Source of the DNA: Scylla paramamosain
Taxonomy: Eukaryota > Arthropoda > Malacostraca > Decapoda > Portunidae
DNA length: 64,000 bases
Direction: 5' to 3'
NCBI RefSeq assembly: GCF_035594125.1
Contig: NW_026973670.1
Location: forward strand, 2,032,501-2,096,500
Position numbers and translations under genes: made by a program. This document shows positions 26,501-46,339 of this stretch, piece after piece. The notes beneath the pieces are model-generated. The model did no database searches. It had not been told where the DNA came from and saw nothing but the letters and a program-made list of their open reading frames with translations. Within the stretch, counting starts at the first letter, position 1. Each line of letters starts with the position of its first letter.

Positions 26501-29500
26501 AGTTTCTTCTTCTTCTTATTAAAGCTTCTTCTTTTTCTTCATCTTCAACCTTTTTCTTCTTCTTCATCTTCTTCTTCTTTTTCTTCTTCTTCTTCTTCTT
26601 CTTCTTCTTCTTCTTCTTCTTCTTCTTCTTCTTCTTCAAGCTTCTTCTTCAAGCTTCTTCAATTTTTTTCTTCAAGATTCTTCTTCTCCAAGCTTCTTCA
26701 AGCTTCTTCTTCTTCAAGCTTCTTCTTCAAGCTTTTTTTTTAATATTCTTCTTCAAGCTTCTTCTTCAAGCTTCGTGAAGCTTCTTCTTTAAGCTTCTTG
26801 TCCAAGCTTCTTTTTCTTCAAGCTTCTTAAAGCTTCTTCTTCTTCAAGCTTCTTTAAGCTTCTTCTTCTTCAAGCTTCTTCTTCAAGCTTTTTTTTGAAG
26901 ATTCTTCTTCAAGCTTCTTCTTCAAGCTTCTTCTTCAAGTTTTTTTTTATTCTTCAAGTTTTTTCTTCAAACTTTTTCTTCTTCTTCTTCAACCTTCTTC
27001 TTCGAGCTTTTTCTTCTTCTTTTTATTCTTCTTCTTCTTCTTCTCCCACCTTCTTCTTCAACCTTCTTCTTCTTCTTCTTCTTCAAGCTTCTTCTTCAAG
27101 CTTCTTCTTCTTCTTTTTCAAGCTTCTTCTTGTTCTTGTTCTTCTTCTTCTTCATGGTTCTTCTTCTTCTTCTTTAATTTCTTCTTCTTCTTCTTCTTCT
27201 TCTTCTTCTTCTTCTTCTTCTTCTTCTTCAATCTTCTTCTTCTTCATCTTTTTTTTCTTGAAGCTTCTTCTTCTTCTTCTTCAAGCTTCTTGTTCAAGCT
27301 TCATTTTCTTCAAGCTTCTTCTTCAATCTTTTTTTTCTTCTTCAAGCTTCTTCTTCAAGCTTCTTTTTCAAGCTTCTTCTTCAAGTTTCTTCAAGCTTCT
27401 TCTTCTTCAAGCCTCTTCTTTAAGCTTCTTCTTCAAGCTTCTTCTTCAAGCATCTTTTTCTTCTAGCTTCTTCTTCTTATTCTTCAAGCTTCTTCTTTTT
27501 ATTCTTCAAGCTTCTTCTTCTTAAAGCTTTTTCTTCATCTTCTTCAAGCTTCTTCTTCTTCTTTAAGCTTCTTCTTCTTTTCTTCAAGCTTCTTCTTCTT
27601 CTTCTTCTTCTTCAAGCTTCTTCTTCTTCTTCTTCTCCTTCAAGCTTCTTCTTCTTAAAGCTTCTTTAAGTTTCTTCTTTTTCAAGCTTCTTCTTTAAGC
27701 TTCTTCTTCTTCAAGCTTCTTCTTCAAGCTTCTTGTTCTTCTTGAAGAGTCTTTTTCAAGCTTCTTCTTCTTCAAGCTTTTTCAAGCTTCTTTTTCAAAC
27801 TTCTTTTTTTCAAGCTTCTTCTTCAAGCTTTTTCTTCTTCAAGCTTCTTCTTCTTCTTCTTCTTCTTCTTCTTCTTCTTCTTCTTCTTCTTCTTCAAGTT
27901 TCTTCTTCAAGTTTCTTCTTCTTTAAGCTTCTTCTTCTTCTTCAAGCTTCTTCTTCTTCTTCAAGCTTCTTCAAGCTTCTTTTTCTTCTTCTTCTTCTTG
28001 AAGCTTCTTCTTATTTTTCAAGCTTGTTCTTCTTTTTCTTCAAGCTTCTTTTTCTTATTATTCTGCTTCTTTAACCTTCTTTTTCTTCTTTTTTCTTCTT
28101 CTTCTTCAAGCTTCTTCTTTTTCTTCAAGCTTGTTCTTCTTCTTCGAGCTTTTTTTTTTTCTTCTTCTTCTTGAAGCCTCTTCTTCAAGCTTTTTCTTCA
28201 AGCTTCTTCTTCTTCTTCTTTAAGATTCTTCTTCAAGCTTCTTTTTAAAACTTCTTTTTCTTCTTTTTTTTCAAGCTTCTTCTTGAAGCTTTTTCTTCAA
28301 GCTTTTTCTTCTTTTTCATGCTTCTTCTTTAAGCTTCTTTTTCAAGCTTCTTCTTAAAGCTTCTTCTTCAAGCTTCTTCTTTAATCTTCTTCTTCTTCTT
28401 CTTCTTCTTCTTCTTCTTCTTCTTCTTCTTCTTCTTCTTCTTCTTCTTCTTTTTCTTCTTCTTCTTCTTCTTTTTCTTCTTCTTCTTCTTCAAGCTTCTT
28501 CATGCTTCTTCTTGTTTTTCTTCTTCTTCAAGCTTTTTCTTCTTCAATCTTCTTATTCAACCTCCCTCTTCTTCTTCTTCTTCTTCAACCTTCTTCTTCA
28601 AGCTTCTTCTTCCTCTTCTTCTTCTTTTTCTTCTTCTTCAACCTTTTTCTTCAACCTTTCTTTCTTCTTGTTCAAGCCTCTTCTTCAAGCTTCTTCTTCT
28701 TCTTCTTCTTCAAGCTTCTTCTTCTTCTTCTTCATCAAGCTTCTTCTTCTTCTTCTTCTTCTTCTTCTTCTTCTTCTTCTTCTTCTTGAAGCTTCTTTTT
28801 CTTCTTCTTCTTCTTCAAGCTTCTTCTTCTTCTTTTTCAAGCTTATTCTTCAAGCTTATTCTTCAAGCTTCTTATTAAAGCATTTTATTATTATTCTTTT
28901 TTAAGCTTCTTATTCAAGCTTCTTCTTTAAGCTTCTTCAAGCTTCTTCTTATTCAAGCTTCTTTAAGCGTCTTCTTCAAGCTTCTTCAAGCTTTTTCTTC
29001 TTCTTCAAGCTTCTTCTTCAAGCTTCTTCTTCAAGCTTCTTCTTCAAGCTTCTTCTTTAAGCTTCTTCTTCAAGCTTCTTCTTCTTTTTCTTCTTATTCA
29101 AGCTTCTTCTTTTTCGTCTTCAAGCTTCTTCTTTAAGCTTCTTCTTCAAGCTTCTTCTTCAAGTTTCTTTTTCAAGTTTCTTCTTCTTCTTCTTCAAGCT
29201 TCTTCTTCTTCTTCTTCTTCTTCAAGCTTCTTCTTCTTCTTGTTCTCCTTTAAACTTTTCTTTTTCTTCTTCTCCTTCAAGCTTCTTCTTCAAGTTTCTT
29301 CAAGTTTCTTCTTCTTCAAGCTTCTTCTTCAAGCTTCTTCTTCTTCAAGCTTCTTTTTCAAGAATCTTCTTCTTCTTCAAAACTTCTTCAAGCTTCTTCT
29401 TGTTCTTCAAGCTTCTTCTTCTTCTTTTTAAAGCTTTTTCTTCTTCTTCATCTTCTTCTTCTTCTTCTTTTCTTCTTCTTCTTCTTCTTCAAGCTTCTTC

Positions 29501-32500
29501 TTCTTCTTCTTCTTCTTCTTCTTCTTCTTCTTCTTCTTCTTCTTCAAGCTTCTTTTTCTTCTTCTTCTTCTTCTTCAATCTTCTTCTTCAAGCTTCTTCA
29601 TGCATCATCTTCAGGCTTGTTTTTCTTCTTGAAGCTTCTTCTTCTTGAAGATTCTTCTCCAAAATTTTTCTTTAAGCTTCTTCTTCAAGCTTCTTCTTCA
29701 AACTTCTTTTTCTTCTTCTTCTTCAAGTTTCTTCTTCAAGCTTCTTCTTGAAGCTTCTTCAAGCTTTTTTTAAGCTTCTTCTTCTTTTTCTTTTTTTTCT
29801 TCTTCTTCAGGCTTCTTTTTCATGCTTTTCCTTCTTTTTTGTTCAAGCTTCTTCTTCTTCTTCTTCTTCTTCATCAAGCTTCTTCTTCTTCTTCTTCAAG
29901 CTTCTTCTTCTTCTTCAAGCTTCTTTTTTTTCTTCAAGCTTCTGTTTCTTCTTAAGGCTTCTTCTTCTTCTTCTTCAAGCTTCTTCTTCTTTTTCTTCAT
30001 CTTCAAGCTTCTTCTTCTTCAAGATTCTTCTTCGTCTTCTTCATCTTCAAGCTTCTTCTTCTTCTTCAAGCTTCTTCTTTTTCAAGCTTTTTCTTGAAGC
30101 TTCTTCTTCTTCAAGCTTCTTCTTCAAGCTTCTTTTTCTTAAAGCTTCTTCTTCAAGCTCCTTTTTCAAGCTTCTTGTTCAAGCTTCATTTTCTTCAAGC
30201 TTCTTCTTCAAGCTTCCTCTTCTTCATCTTCAAGCTTCTTGTTCAATCTTCTTCTTTTTTAAGCTTCTTCTTCAAGCTTCTTTTTCTTCTTCAAGCTTCT
30301 TCTTCAAGCTTCTTTTTCAAAATTCTTCTTCAAGTTTCTTTAAGCTTCTTTTTCTTCTTAAAGCTTCTTCTTCAAACTTCTTCTTCAAGCTTCTTCTTCA
30401 ATATTTTTCTTCTTCTTCAAGCTTCTTCTTCAAGCTTCTTCTTCTTCTTCTAGTTTCTTCTTTAAGCTTCTTCTTTCTCTTATTCTTTAAGCTCCTTCTT
30501 CTTCCTCTTCTTCAAGCTTTTTCTTCATCCTCTTCAAGCTTCTTCTTCTTCTTTAAGCTTCTTCTTCTTCTTTAAGCTTCTTCTTCTTCTTCTTCTTCTT
30601 CTTCTTCTTCAAGCTTCTTCTTCTTCTTCTTCTTCTTCTTCTTCAAGCTTCTTCTTCTTAAAGCTTCTTCTTTAAGCTTCTTCTTTTTCAAGCTTCTTCA
30701 AGCTTCTTCTTCTTCTTCTTCAAGCTTCTTCTTCAAGATTCTTGTTCTACTTCAAGCCTCTTTTTCAAGCTTCTTCTTTAAGCTTTTTCAAGCTCCTTCA
30801 AACTTCTTTTTCTTCAAGCTTCTTCTTCAAGCTTTTTGCTTCTTCAAGGTTCTTTTTCTTCTTCTTCTTCAAGTTTCTTCTTCAAGTTTCTTCTTCTTTA
30901 AGCTTCTTTTTCAATCTTCTTCTTTTTCAAGCTTCTTCTTCAAGCTTCTTTTTCAAGCTTGTTCTTCTTCAAGCTTCTTCAAGCTTTTTCTTGTTCTTCT
31001 TCTTCAAGCTTCTTCTTTTTCTTCAAGCTTGTTCTTCTTCTTCTTCAAGCTTCTTCTTCTTATTCTGCTTCTCTAAGCTTCTTCTTCTTCTTCTTCTTCT
31101 TCAAGCTTCTTTTTCTTCTTCTTCTTCTTTTTCTTCTTCTTCAAGCTTCTTCTTCAAGCTTCTTCTTCAAGCTTCTTTTTCTTCTTTAAGCTTCTTCTTC
31201 TTCAAGCTTCTTCTTCCTGCTTCTTCTTCAAGCTTCTTCTTAAAACTTCTTTTTCTTCTTCTTCTTCAAGCTTCTTCTTCAAGCTTCTTCTTCAAGCTTT
31301 TCTTCGTTTTCAAGCTTCTTCTTCAAGCTTTTCTTCGTTTTCAAGCTTCTTCTTCAAGCTTTTTTTTCATACTTCTTCTTAAAGCTTCTTCTTCAAGTTT
31401 CTTCTTCAAACTTCTTCTTTAATCTTCTTCTTCTTTTTCTTCTTCTTCTTCTTCTTCTTCTTCTTCTTCTTCTTCTTCTTCTTCTTCTTCTTCTTCTTCT
31501 TCTTCTTCTTCTTCTTCTTTTTCTTCTTCTTTTTCTTTTTTTTTCTTCTTCTTCTTCTTCTTCTTCTTCTTCAAGCTTCTTCTTATGCTTCTTTTTTTTC
31601 TTTTTCAAGCTTCTTCTTCTTCTTCATCTTCTTCTTCTTCAAGCTTCTTCTATTTCTTCAAGCTTCTTTTTCTTCTTCAAGCTTTTTTTTCTTCTTCTTC
31701 TTCTCTAAGCTTCTTCTTTTTCTTCACCTTCAAGTTTTTTCTTCTTCTTATTCAAGCTTCTTCTTCTTTTTCTTCACCTTCAACTTTCTTCTTCTTCATC
31801 ATCTTCTTCTTCTTCTTCTTCTTCTTCTTCTTCTTCTTCTTCTTCTTCTTCTTCTTCTTCTTCTTCTTCAAGCTTCTTCTTCAAGCTTCTTTTTTTCTTC
31901 AAGCTTCTTCTTTTTCAAGTTTCTTCTTCAAGCTTCTTTTTCTTCAAGTTTCTTCAAGCATCTTCTTCAAGCTTGCTCGCCAAGTTTCTTCTTCTTCAAG
32001 CTTCTTCAAGCTTCTTCTTCTTCAAGCTTCTTCTTCAAGCTTTATTTTCAAGATTCTTGTTCAAGCTTCTTCTTCAAGCTTCTTCTTCAAGTTTTTTCTT
32101 CTTCTTCAAGCCTTTTCTTCAAGCTTCTTCTTCTTCTTCTTCTTCTACAACCTTCTTCTTCAAGCTTTTTCTTCTTCTTATTATTATTATTCTTGTTCTT
32201 CTTCTTCAACCTTCTTCTTCAACCTTCTTCTTCTTCTTCTTCTTCAAGCTTCTTCTTCTATATTTTTTTTCTTATTTTTTAAGCTCCTTCTTGTTCTTCT
32301 TCCTCTTCTTCAAGCTTCTTCTTTTTATTCTTTAAGTTTCTTCTTCTTCTTCTTCTTCTTCTTCAATCTTCTTCATCTTCATCTTTTTTTCTTCAAGCTT
32401 CTTCTTCTTCTTCTTCAAGCTTCTTCTTCAAGCTTCATTTTCTTCTTCAAGCTTCTTCTTCAAGCTTCTTTTTCAAGCTTCTTCTTCAAGTTTCTTCAAG

Positions 32501-35065
32501 CTTCTTCTTCTTCTTAAGCTTCTTCTTCAAGCTTCTTTTTCAAGATTTTTCTTCTTCTTCAAGCTTCTTCTCCAAGCTTCATCTTTTTATTCTTCTAGCT
32601 TCTTCAAGCTTTTTTTCTGTTTATTCTTCAATCTTCTTCTTCTTCTTTTTCTTCAAGCTTCTTCTTCTTCAAGCTTTTTCTTCATCTTCTTCAAGCTTCT
32701 TCTTCTTCTTTAAGCTTCTTCTTCTTTTCTTCAAGCTTCTTCTTCTTCTTCTTCTTCTTCTTCTTCTTTTTCTCCTTCAAGCTTCTTCTTCTTAAACCTT
32801 CTTCTTTAAGCTTCATCTTTTTTAAGCTTCTTCTTTAAGCTTCTTCTTCTTCAAGCTTCTTGAAGCTTTTTGTTCTTCTTGAAGCGTCTTTTTCAAGCTT
32901 CTTCTTCTTCTTCAAGCTTTTTCAAGCTTCTTGTTCAAACTTTTTTTTCTTCAAGCTTCTTCTTCAAGCTTCTTCTTCTTTTTTTTTTTTTCTTCTTCTT
33001 CTTCTTCTTCAAGTTTCTTCTTCAAGTTTCTTCTTCTTCAAGCTTCCTCTTCTTCTTAAAGCTTCTTCTTCAAGGTTTTTGTTCTTCTTCAAGCTTCTTC
33101 TTCAAGCTTCTTCTTCTTGAAGCTTCTTCAAGCTTCTTCTTCTTCTTTTTTTCTTCCAGCTTCTTCTTTTTCTTCAAGATTGTTCTTTTTCTTCAGGCTT
33201 CTTCTTCTTATTATCCTGCTTCTTTAAGCTTCTTCTTTTTCTTCTTCTTCTTCTTCTTCTTCAAGCTTCTTTTTTTTCTTCAAGCTTGTTCTTCTTTTTC
33301 TTCAAGCTTCTTCTTCTTCTTCTTCAAGCTTCTTCTTCAAGATTCTTCCTCAAACTTCTTTTTCTTCTTTAAGTTTCTTCTTCAAGCTTCTTTTTCAAGC
33401 TTCTTCTTCAAGCTTCTTAAAACTTGTTTTTCTTCTTCTTTTTCAAGCTTCTTGAACCTTCTTCTTCAAGCTTTTTCTTCTTTTTCATGCTTTTTCTTCA
33501 AGCTTCTTTTTGAAGCTTCTTCTTAAAGCTTCTTCTTCAAGCTTCTTCTTCAAACTTCTTCTTTAATCTTCTTCTTCTTCTTCTTCTTCTTCTTCTTCTT
33601 CTTCTTCTTCTTCTTCTTCTTCTTCTTCTTCTTCTTCTTCTTCTTCTTCTTTTTCTACTTCTTCTTCTTCTTCAAGCTTTTTCTTCATGCATCTTCTTTT
33701 TCTTCTTCTTCAAGATTCTTCTTCTTCTTCTTCTTCTTCTTCAAGCTTCTTGTTCTTCTTCTTTAAGCTTCTTTTTCTTCTTCAAGCTTCTTCTTCTTCT
33801 TCTTTTCCAAGCTTCTTCTTCTTCTTCATCTTCAAGCTTCTTCTTCTTCTTATTCAAGCTTCTTCTTTTTCTTCTTCTTCAACCTTCTTTTTCTTTATCT
33901 TCTTCTTCTTCTTCTTGTTCTTGTTCTTGTTCTTGTTCTTGTTCTTGTTCTTCTTCTTCAAGCTTCTTCTTCAAGGTTTTTCTTCTTTAAGCTTCTTCTT
34001 CTTCAAAATTCTTCTTCAAGCTTCTTTTTTAAGCATCTTCAAGTTTCTTCTTCTAAAAGCTTCTTCTCCAAGCTTCTTCTTCTTCAAGCTTCTTAAAGCT
34101 TCTTCTTCAAGCTTCTTCTTCAAGCTTTTTTTTCAAGATTGTTCTTCAAGCTTCTTCTTTAGGCTTCTTCTTGTTTTTTCTTCTTCTTCAAGCTTTTCTT
34201 CAAGCTTCTTCTTTTTCAAGCTTCTTCTTGTTCTTCTTCTTTAAGCTTCTTATTCTTATTTTTTGAAGCATCTTCTTTAATTTTCTTCAAGCTTTGTTCT
34301 TCTTCAAGCTTCTTCTTCAAGCTTTTTCTTCTTCAAGCTTCTTCTTTTTCTTCTTCTAGCTTCTTCTTCAAGCTTCTTCTTCTTATTATTCTTGAAGCTT
34401 CTTCTTCTTCCTCTTCTTCAAGCTTCTTCTTTTTCTTCTTCAAGCCTTTTTTCATCTTCTTCAAGGTTCTTTTTCTTCTTTAAGCTTCTTCTTCTTGTTA
34501 TCTTCTAGCTTCTTCTTCTTATTATTCTTCTTATTAAAGTTTCTTCTTCTTCTCCTTCAAGCTTCTTTTTTTTAAAGCTTTTTCTTTAAGCTTCTTCTTT
34601 TTCAAGCTTCTTCTTCAAGCTTTTTCTTCTTCTTCAACCTTCTTCTTCAAGCTTCTTGTTCTTCTTGAAGCCTCTTTTTCAAGCTTATTCTTCTTCTTAA
34701 AGCTTTTTCAAGCTTCTTCTTCAAACTTCTTTTTCTTCAAGCTTCTTCTTCAAGCTTTTTCTTCTTCAAGTTTCTTCTTCTTCAAGGTTCTTCTTCTTCT
34801 TCAATCTTCTTCTTCAAGCTTCTTCTTCTTGTTCAAGCTTCTTCTTCAAGCTTCTTCAAACTTCTTCTTCTTCTTCTTCTTCTTCTTCATCTTCAAGCTT
34901 CTTCTTCTTTTTCTTCAAGCTTGTTGTTCTTCTTCTTCAAGCTTCTTCTTCTTCTTCTTCTTCTTCTTCTTCTTCAAGCTTCTTCTTCAAGCTTCTTCTT
35001 CAAGCTTCTTTTTCTTCTTTAAGCTTCTTCTTCAAGCTTCTTCTTCAAGCGTCTTTTTCAAATTC
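23521..35065 (+). repeat. Giant pyrimidine array: AAGCTT plus (TTC)n modules, 11.5 kb
   Basis: Modules of CTTCTTCTTC of varying length are joined by CAAGCTTC, so HindIII-type AAGCTT palindromes recur every 10-40 bp. Longer pure (TTC)n stretches occur at about 26,205-26,330, 27,180-27,230, 28,385-28,490, 31,440-31,520, 31,805-31,870 and 33,565-33,650. Landmarks show higher-order structure: TTCTGCTYCTYTAA-type words at about 25,852, 28,060, 31,065 and 33,211, and CTTAAAGCTTC...CTTTAATCTTC at about 26,095, 28,351, 31,379 and 33,521. Open frames here translate to repeated [15 protein letters not shown] peptides and are not genes. Confidence 0.95.
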
Positions 35066-42194
<7,129 letters not shown>

Positions 42195-43009
42195 ATTTTT
42201 ATTTATTTTTTTTTTTTTTATGTAAGAAGGACACTGGCCAAGGGCAACAACAAACAAAAAAAAAAAAATTCCCCACTAAAATGCCAGTCCCTTAAAAGGG
42301 TCAAAGCAGTGGTCAAAAATTGGTGGATAAGTGTCTTGAATCCTCCCTCTTGAAGGAATTCAAGTCATAGAAAGGTGGAAATACAGAAGCAGGCAGGGAG
42401 TTCCAGAGTTTACCAGAGAAAGGGATTAATGATTGAGAATACTGGTTAACTCTTGCGTTAGAGAGGTGGACAGAATAGGGGTGAGAGAAAGAAGAAAGTC
42501 TTGTGCAGCGAGGCCGCGGAAGGAGGGGAGACATGCAGTTAGCAAGATCAGAAGAGCAGTTAGCATGAAAATAGCGGTAGAAGACAGCTAGATATGCAAC
42601 ATTGCAGCGGTGAGAGAGAGGCTGAAGACAGTCAGTTAGAGGAGAGGAGTTGATGAGACGAAAAGCTTTTCATTCCACCCTGTCTAGAAGAGCAGTATGA
42701 GTGGAACCACCCCAGACATGTGAAGCATACTCCATACATGGACGGATAAGGCCCTTGTACAGAGTTAGCAGCTGGGGGGGTGAGAAAAACTGGCGGAGAC
42801 GTCTCAGAACACCTAACTTCATAGAAGCTGTTTTAGCTAGAGATGAGATGTGAAGTTTCCAGTTCAGATTTTATAATCTGAACTGGAAACTTCACCGAGG
42901 ATGTTCAGTGTAGAAGAGGGGGACAGTTGAGTGTTATTGAAGAAGAGGGGATAGTTGTCTGGAAGGTTGTGTCGAGTTGATAGATGGAGGAATTGAGTTT
43001 TTGAGGCAT

Positions 43010-44659
43010 TCAACAATACCAAGTTTGCTCTGCCCCAATCAGAAAGAAGAGGGGATAGTTGTCTGGAAGGTTGTGACGAGTTGATAGATGGAGGAATTGA
43101 GTTTTTGAGGCATTCAACAATACCAAGTTTGCTCTGCCCCAATCAGAAATTTTAGAAAGATCAGAAGTCAGGCGTTCTGTGGCTTCCCTGCGTGCTATGT
43201 TTACCTCCTGAAGGGTTGGACGTCTATGAAAAGACGTGGAAAAGTGCAGGGTGGTATCATCAGCGTAGGAGTGGAGAGGACAAGAAGTTTGGTTTAGAAG
43301 ATCATTAATGAATAATAAGAAGAGAGTTGGTGACAGGACAGAACCCTGAGGAACACCACTGTTAATAGATTTAGGAGAAGAACAGTGACCGTCTACCACA
43401 GCAGCAATAGAACGGTCAGAAAGGAAACTTGAGATGAAGTTACAGAGAGAAGGATAGAAACCGTAGGAGGGTAGTTTGGAGATCAATGCTTTGTGCCAGA
43501 CTCTATCAAAAGCTTTTGATATGTCCAAGGCAACAGCAAAAGTTTCACCAAAATCTCTAAAAGAAGATGACCAAGACTCAGTAAGGAAAGCCAGAAGATC
43601 ACCAGTAGAGCGGCCTTGACGGAACCCATACTGGCGATCAGATAGAAAGTTGTGAAGTGATAGATGTTTAAGAATCTTCCTGTTGAGGATAGACTCAAAA
43701 ACTTTAGATAGGCAGGAAATTAAAGCAATAGGACGGTAGTTTGAGGGATTAAAACGGTCACCCTTTTTAGGAACAGGTTGAATGTAGGCAAACTTCCAGC
43801 AAGAAGGAAAGGTAGATGTTGACAGACAGAGCTTAAAGAGTTTCACTAGGCAAGGTGCAAGCACAGAGGCACAGTTTCGGAGAACAATAGGAGGGACCCC
43901 ATCAGGTCCATAAGCCTTCCGAGGGTTTAGGCCAGCGAGGGCATGGAAAACATCATTGCGAAGAATTTTAATACGTGGCATGAAGTAGTCAGAGGGTGGA
44001 GGAGAGGGAGGAACAAGCCCAGAATCGTCCAAGGTAGAGTTTTTAGCAAAGGTTTGAGCAAAGAGTTCAGCTTTAGAAATAGATGTGATAGCAGTGGTGC
44101 CATCTGTTTGAAGTAGAGGTGGGAAAGAAGAAGAAGCAAAGTTATTGGAGATATTTTTGGCTAGATGCCAGAAATCACGAGGGGAGTTAGATCTTGAAAG
44201 GTTTTGACATTTTCTGTTAATGAAGGAGTTTTTGGCTAGTTGGAGGACAGACTTGGCATGGTTCCGGGCAGAAATATAAAGTGCATGAGATTCTGGTGAT
44301 GGAAGGCTTAAGTACCTTTTGTGGGCTACCTCTCTATCATGTATAGCATGAGAACAAGCTGTGTTAAACCAAGGTTTAGAAGGTTTAGGACGAGAAAAAG
44401 AGTGAGGAATGTACGCCTCCATGACAGACACTATCACCTTTGTTATGCGCTCAGCACACAAAGACGGGTCTCTGACACGGAAGCAGTAGTCATTCCAAGG
44501 AAAATCAGCAAAATACCTCCTCAGGTCCCCCCAACTGGCAGAGGCAAGACGCCAGAGGCACCTTCGCTTAGGGGGATCCTGAGGAGGGATTGGAGTGATA
44601 GGATAAAGATATGAGATTGTGATCGGAGGAGCCCAACGGAGAAGAAAGGGTGACAGCAT
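43010..44659 (-). pseudogene. Family J reverse transcriptase, long open frame
   Basis: 549 codons covering the EN-RT linker and RT palm. In order: ASWGDLRRYFADFPWNDY, HSFSRPKPSKPWFN, NSFINRKCQNLSRSN, LAGLNPRKAYGPDGVPP, YIQPVPKKGDRFNPSNYRP, DRQYGFRQGRSTGDLLAF, the first catalytic block VALDISKAFDRVWHKALI, SGVPQGSVLSPTLFLLFIND and YADD at 43,256-43,267. All palm motifs look intact. It goes out of frame at about 43,050 because of the ~105-bp tandem duplication. The missing C-terminal part is at 42,313-42,860 in other frames. Jockey-group RT is the likeliest class. Confidence 0.87.
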
Positions 44660-45368
44660 AAGCAGAAGGATTAGAGGTCAGGAAAAGGTCAAGAATGTTG
44701 GGTGTATCTCCAAGACGGTCAGGAATACGAGTAGGGTGTTGCACCAATTCCTCTAGGTCATGGAGGATAGCAAAGTTATAGGCTAGTTCACCAGGATGGT
44801 CAGTGAAAGCCAAAGCTGGTGGTGAACATTGAAGTCTCCAAGAATGGAGATCTCTGCAAAAGGGAAGAGGGTCAGAATGTGCTCCATTTTGGAAGTTAAG
44901 TAGTCAAAGAATTTCTTATAGTCAGAGGAGTTAGGAGAGAGGTATACAGCACAGATAAATTTAGTATGAGAATGACTGTAGTCGTAGCCAGATGGTGGAA
45001 AACTCGGAAGATTCAAGAGCGTGGGCACGAGAGCAGGCTAAGTCATTGCGCACATAAACGCAGCATCCAGCTTTGGATCGAAAATGAGGATAGAGAAAGT
45101 AGGAGGGAACAGAAAAGGGGCTACTGTCAGTTGCCTCAGACACCTGAGTTTCAGTGAGGAAAAGAAGATGAGGTTTAGAAGAGGAGAGGTGGTGTTCTAC
45201 AGATTGAAAATTAGATCTTAGACCGCGAATGTTGCAAAAGTTAATGAAGAAAAAGTTGAGGGGGGTGTCAAGACACTTAGTGTCGTCGACAGAAAGGCAG
45301 TCCGACCTGGGGACATTTATGGTCCCCTCCCCAGATGGGGACTCCGAGGCTGGTGTAGGAGTCGCCAT
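44568..45368 (-). pseudogene. Family J endonuclease region (frameshifted)
   Basis: The EN domain nicks target DNA. The start at 45,368 is supported by the aligned ATG of copy 3 and by ATGGCGAC, a good eukaryotic start context. After a short polar N-terminus come FFINFCNIRGLRSN, FLTETQVSEA (catalytic Glu; Gln replaces the usual Trp after ET), [39 protein letters not shown] and SSDHNLIS. These blocks lie in three different frames, with breaks near 45,000, 44,800 and 44,620, so no intact protein results. The frame that carries RT begins at 44,659. Confidence 0.85.
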
Positions 45369-45602
45369 GATTTTAAAATTTTTGAGTGAAGGGTGTGTGT
45401 GTTATTAGGTGCTTGTAGTTTTGTGTGGAGGAAGAAAGTTGTCTTTAGAGGGCAGGCTCTGACTGCCCCCTTGTGTTGTGAGACACAAAGGGAAACGTTC
45501 AGTGATGTCACAGCTGGGTTTAATGATAAGTTCACAGTGAACAGTGCTTTAGACCTCACTGGGAGTAATTATTGTTTCGGCAGGTGTCTACTGCCTCCTC
45601 CT

Positions 45603-46339
45603 AGTGTATAGTGAAATATCTGTCAATGCATGTAGATATGGTGAAATGAGTAGACTAGGAAATGTTGAAGTGAGAGTATTAAAAAAGAAATATATAAATG
45701 GTTAGCTGAAAAAAATGCCATATGATGGAGATGTGAAATGTAAACTGAAGAGAAAAAAAAGAAATGTTGAAAACAAAATGTATATATACTGTTGACCGAA
45801 TCATATTTTGAAACAAATGAAATTATTATGCATAGAGAATTGTGTAAGACATATCGATGAAGATATATTGATATTTCTATTAAGAATAATCGATATATAA
45901 TCGATATGTAGAACTAAAGTTGAGAAGGTTATGAGGTGAGAATAAGGAATATAAAATATTGAAGAGGAAAACTATGGCTATCAAATATGAGGTACTTAAA
46001 AAAAAACATATGTGGCTTACTGAAGTGATTGACTTGATGGTGACTATGCACAAGCTGAGTTAGATAGAGTTAAATGTTGCAAAATATAACTGCATTATAT
46101 AGTTCTCGGAAACTGACGCATCATATCATGGTAAATGACCCTTGTATAAGTCCAGCTTGTGCCTAGCAAACTTGCACACTTCCTTCTGGCCTAGGGGCAT
46201 GGCAGTGTAGAAGTTACTCCATCTAGGTGTATTTTTTTGTTCAGAGAGAAAAGGAGAAACGTAAAAGTATTTGTTTATTTATTTATTTATTTTTATTTTT
46301 TTGCTTTTTTTTTTTTTTTTTTTGCAAATCCTCTCATGG
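45603..46339. other. AT-rich spacer
   Basis: Unrecognised AT-rich sequence, ending with a (TTTA)n and poly(T) tract at 46,272-46,323. No gene supported in this part. Confidence 0.65.
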
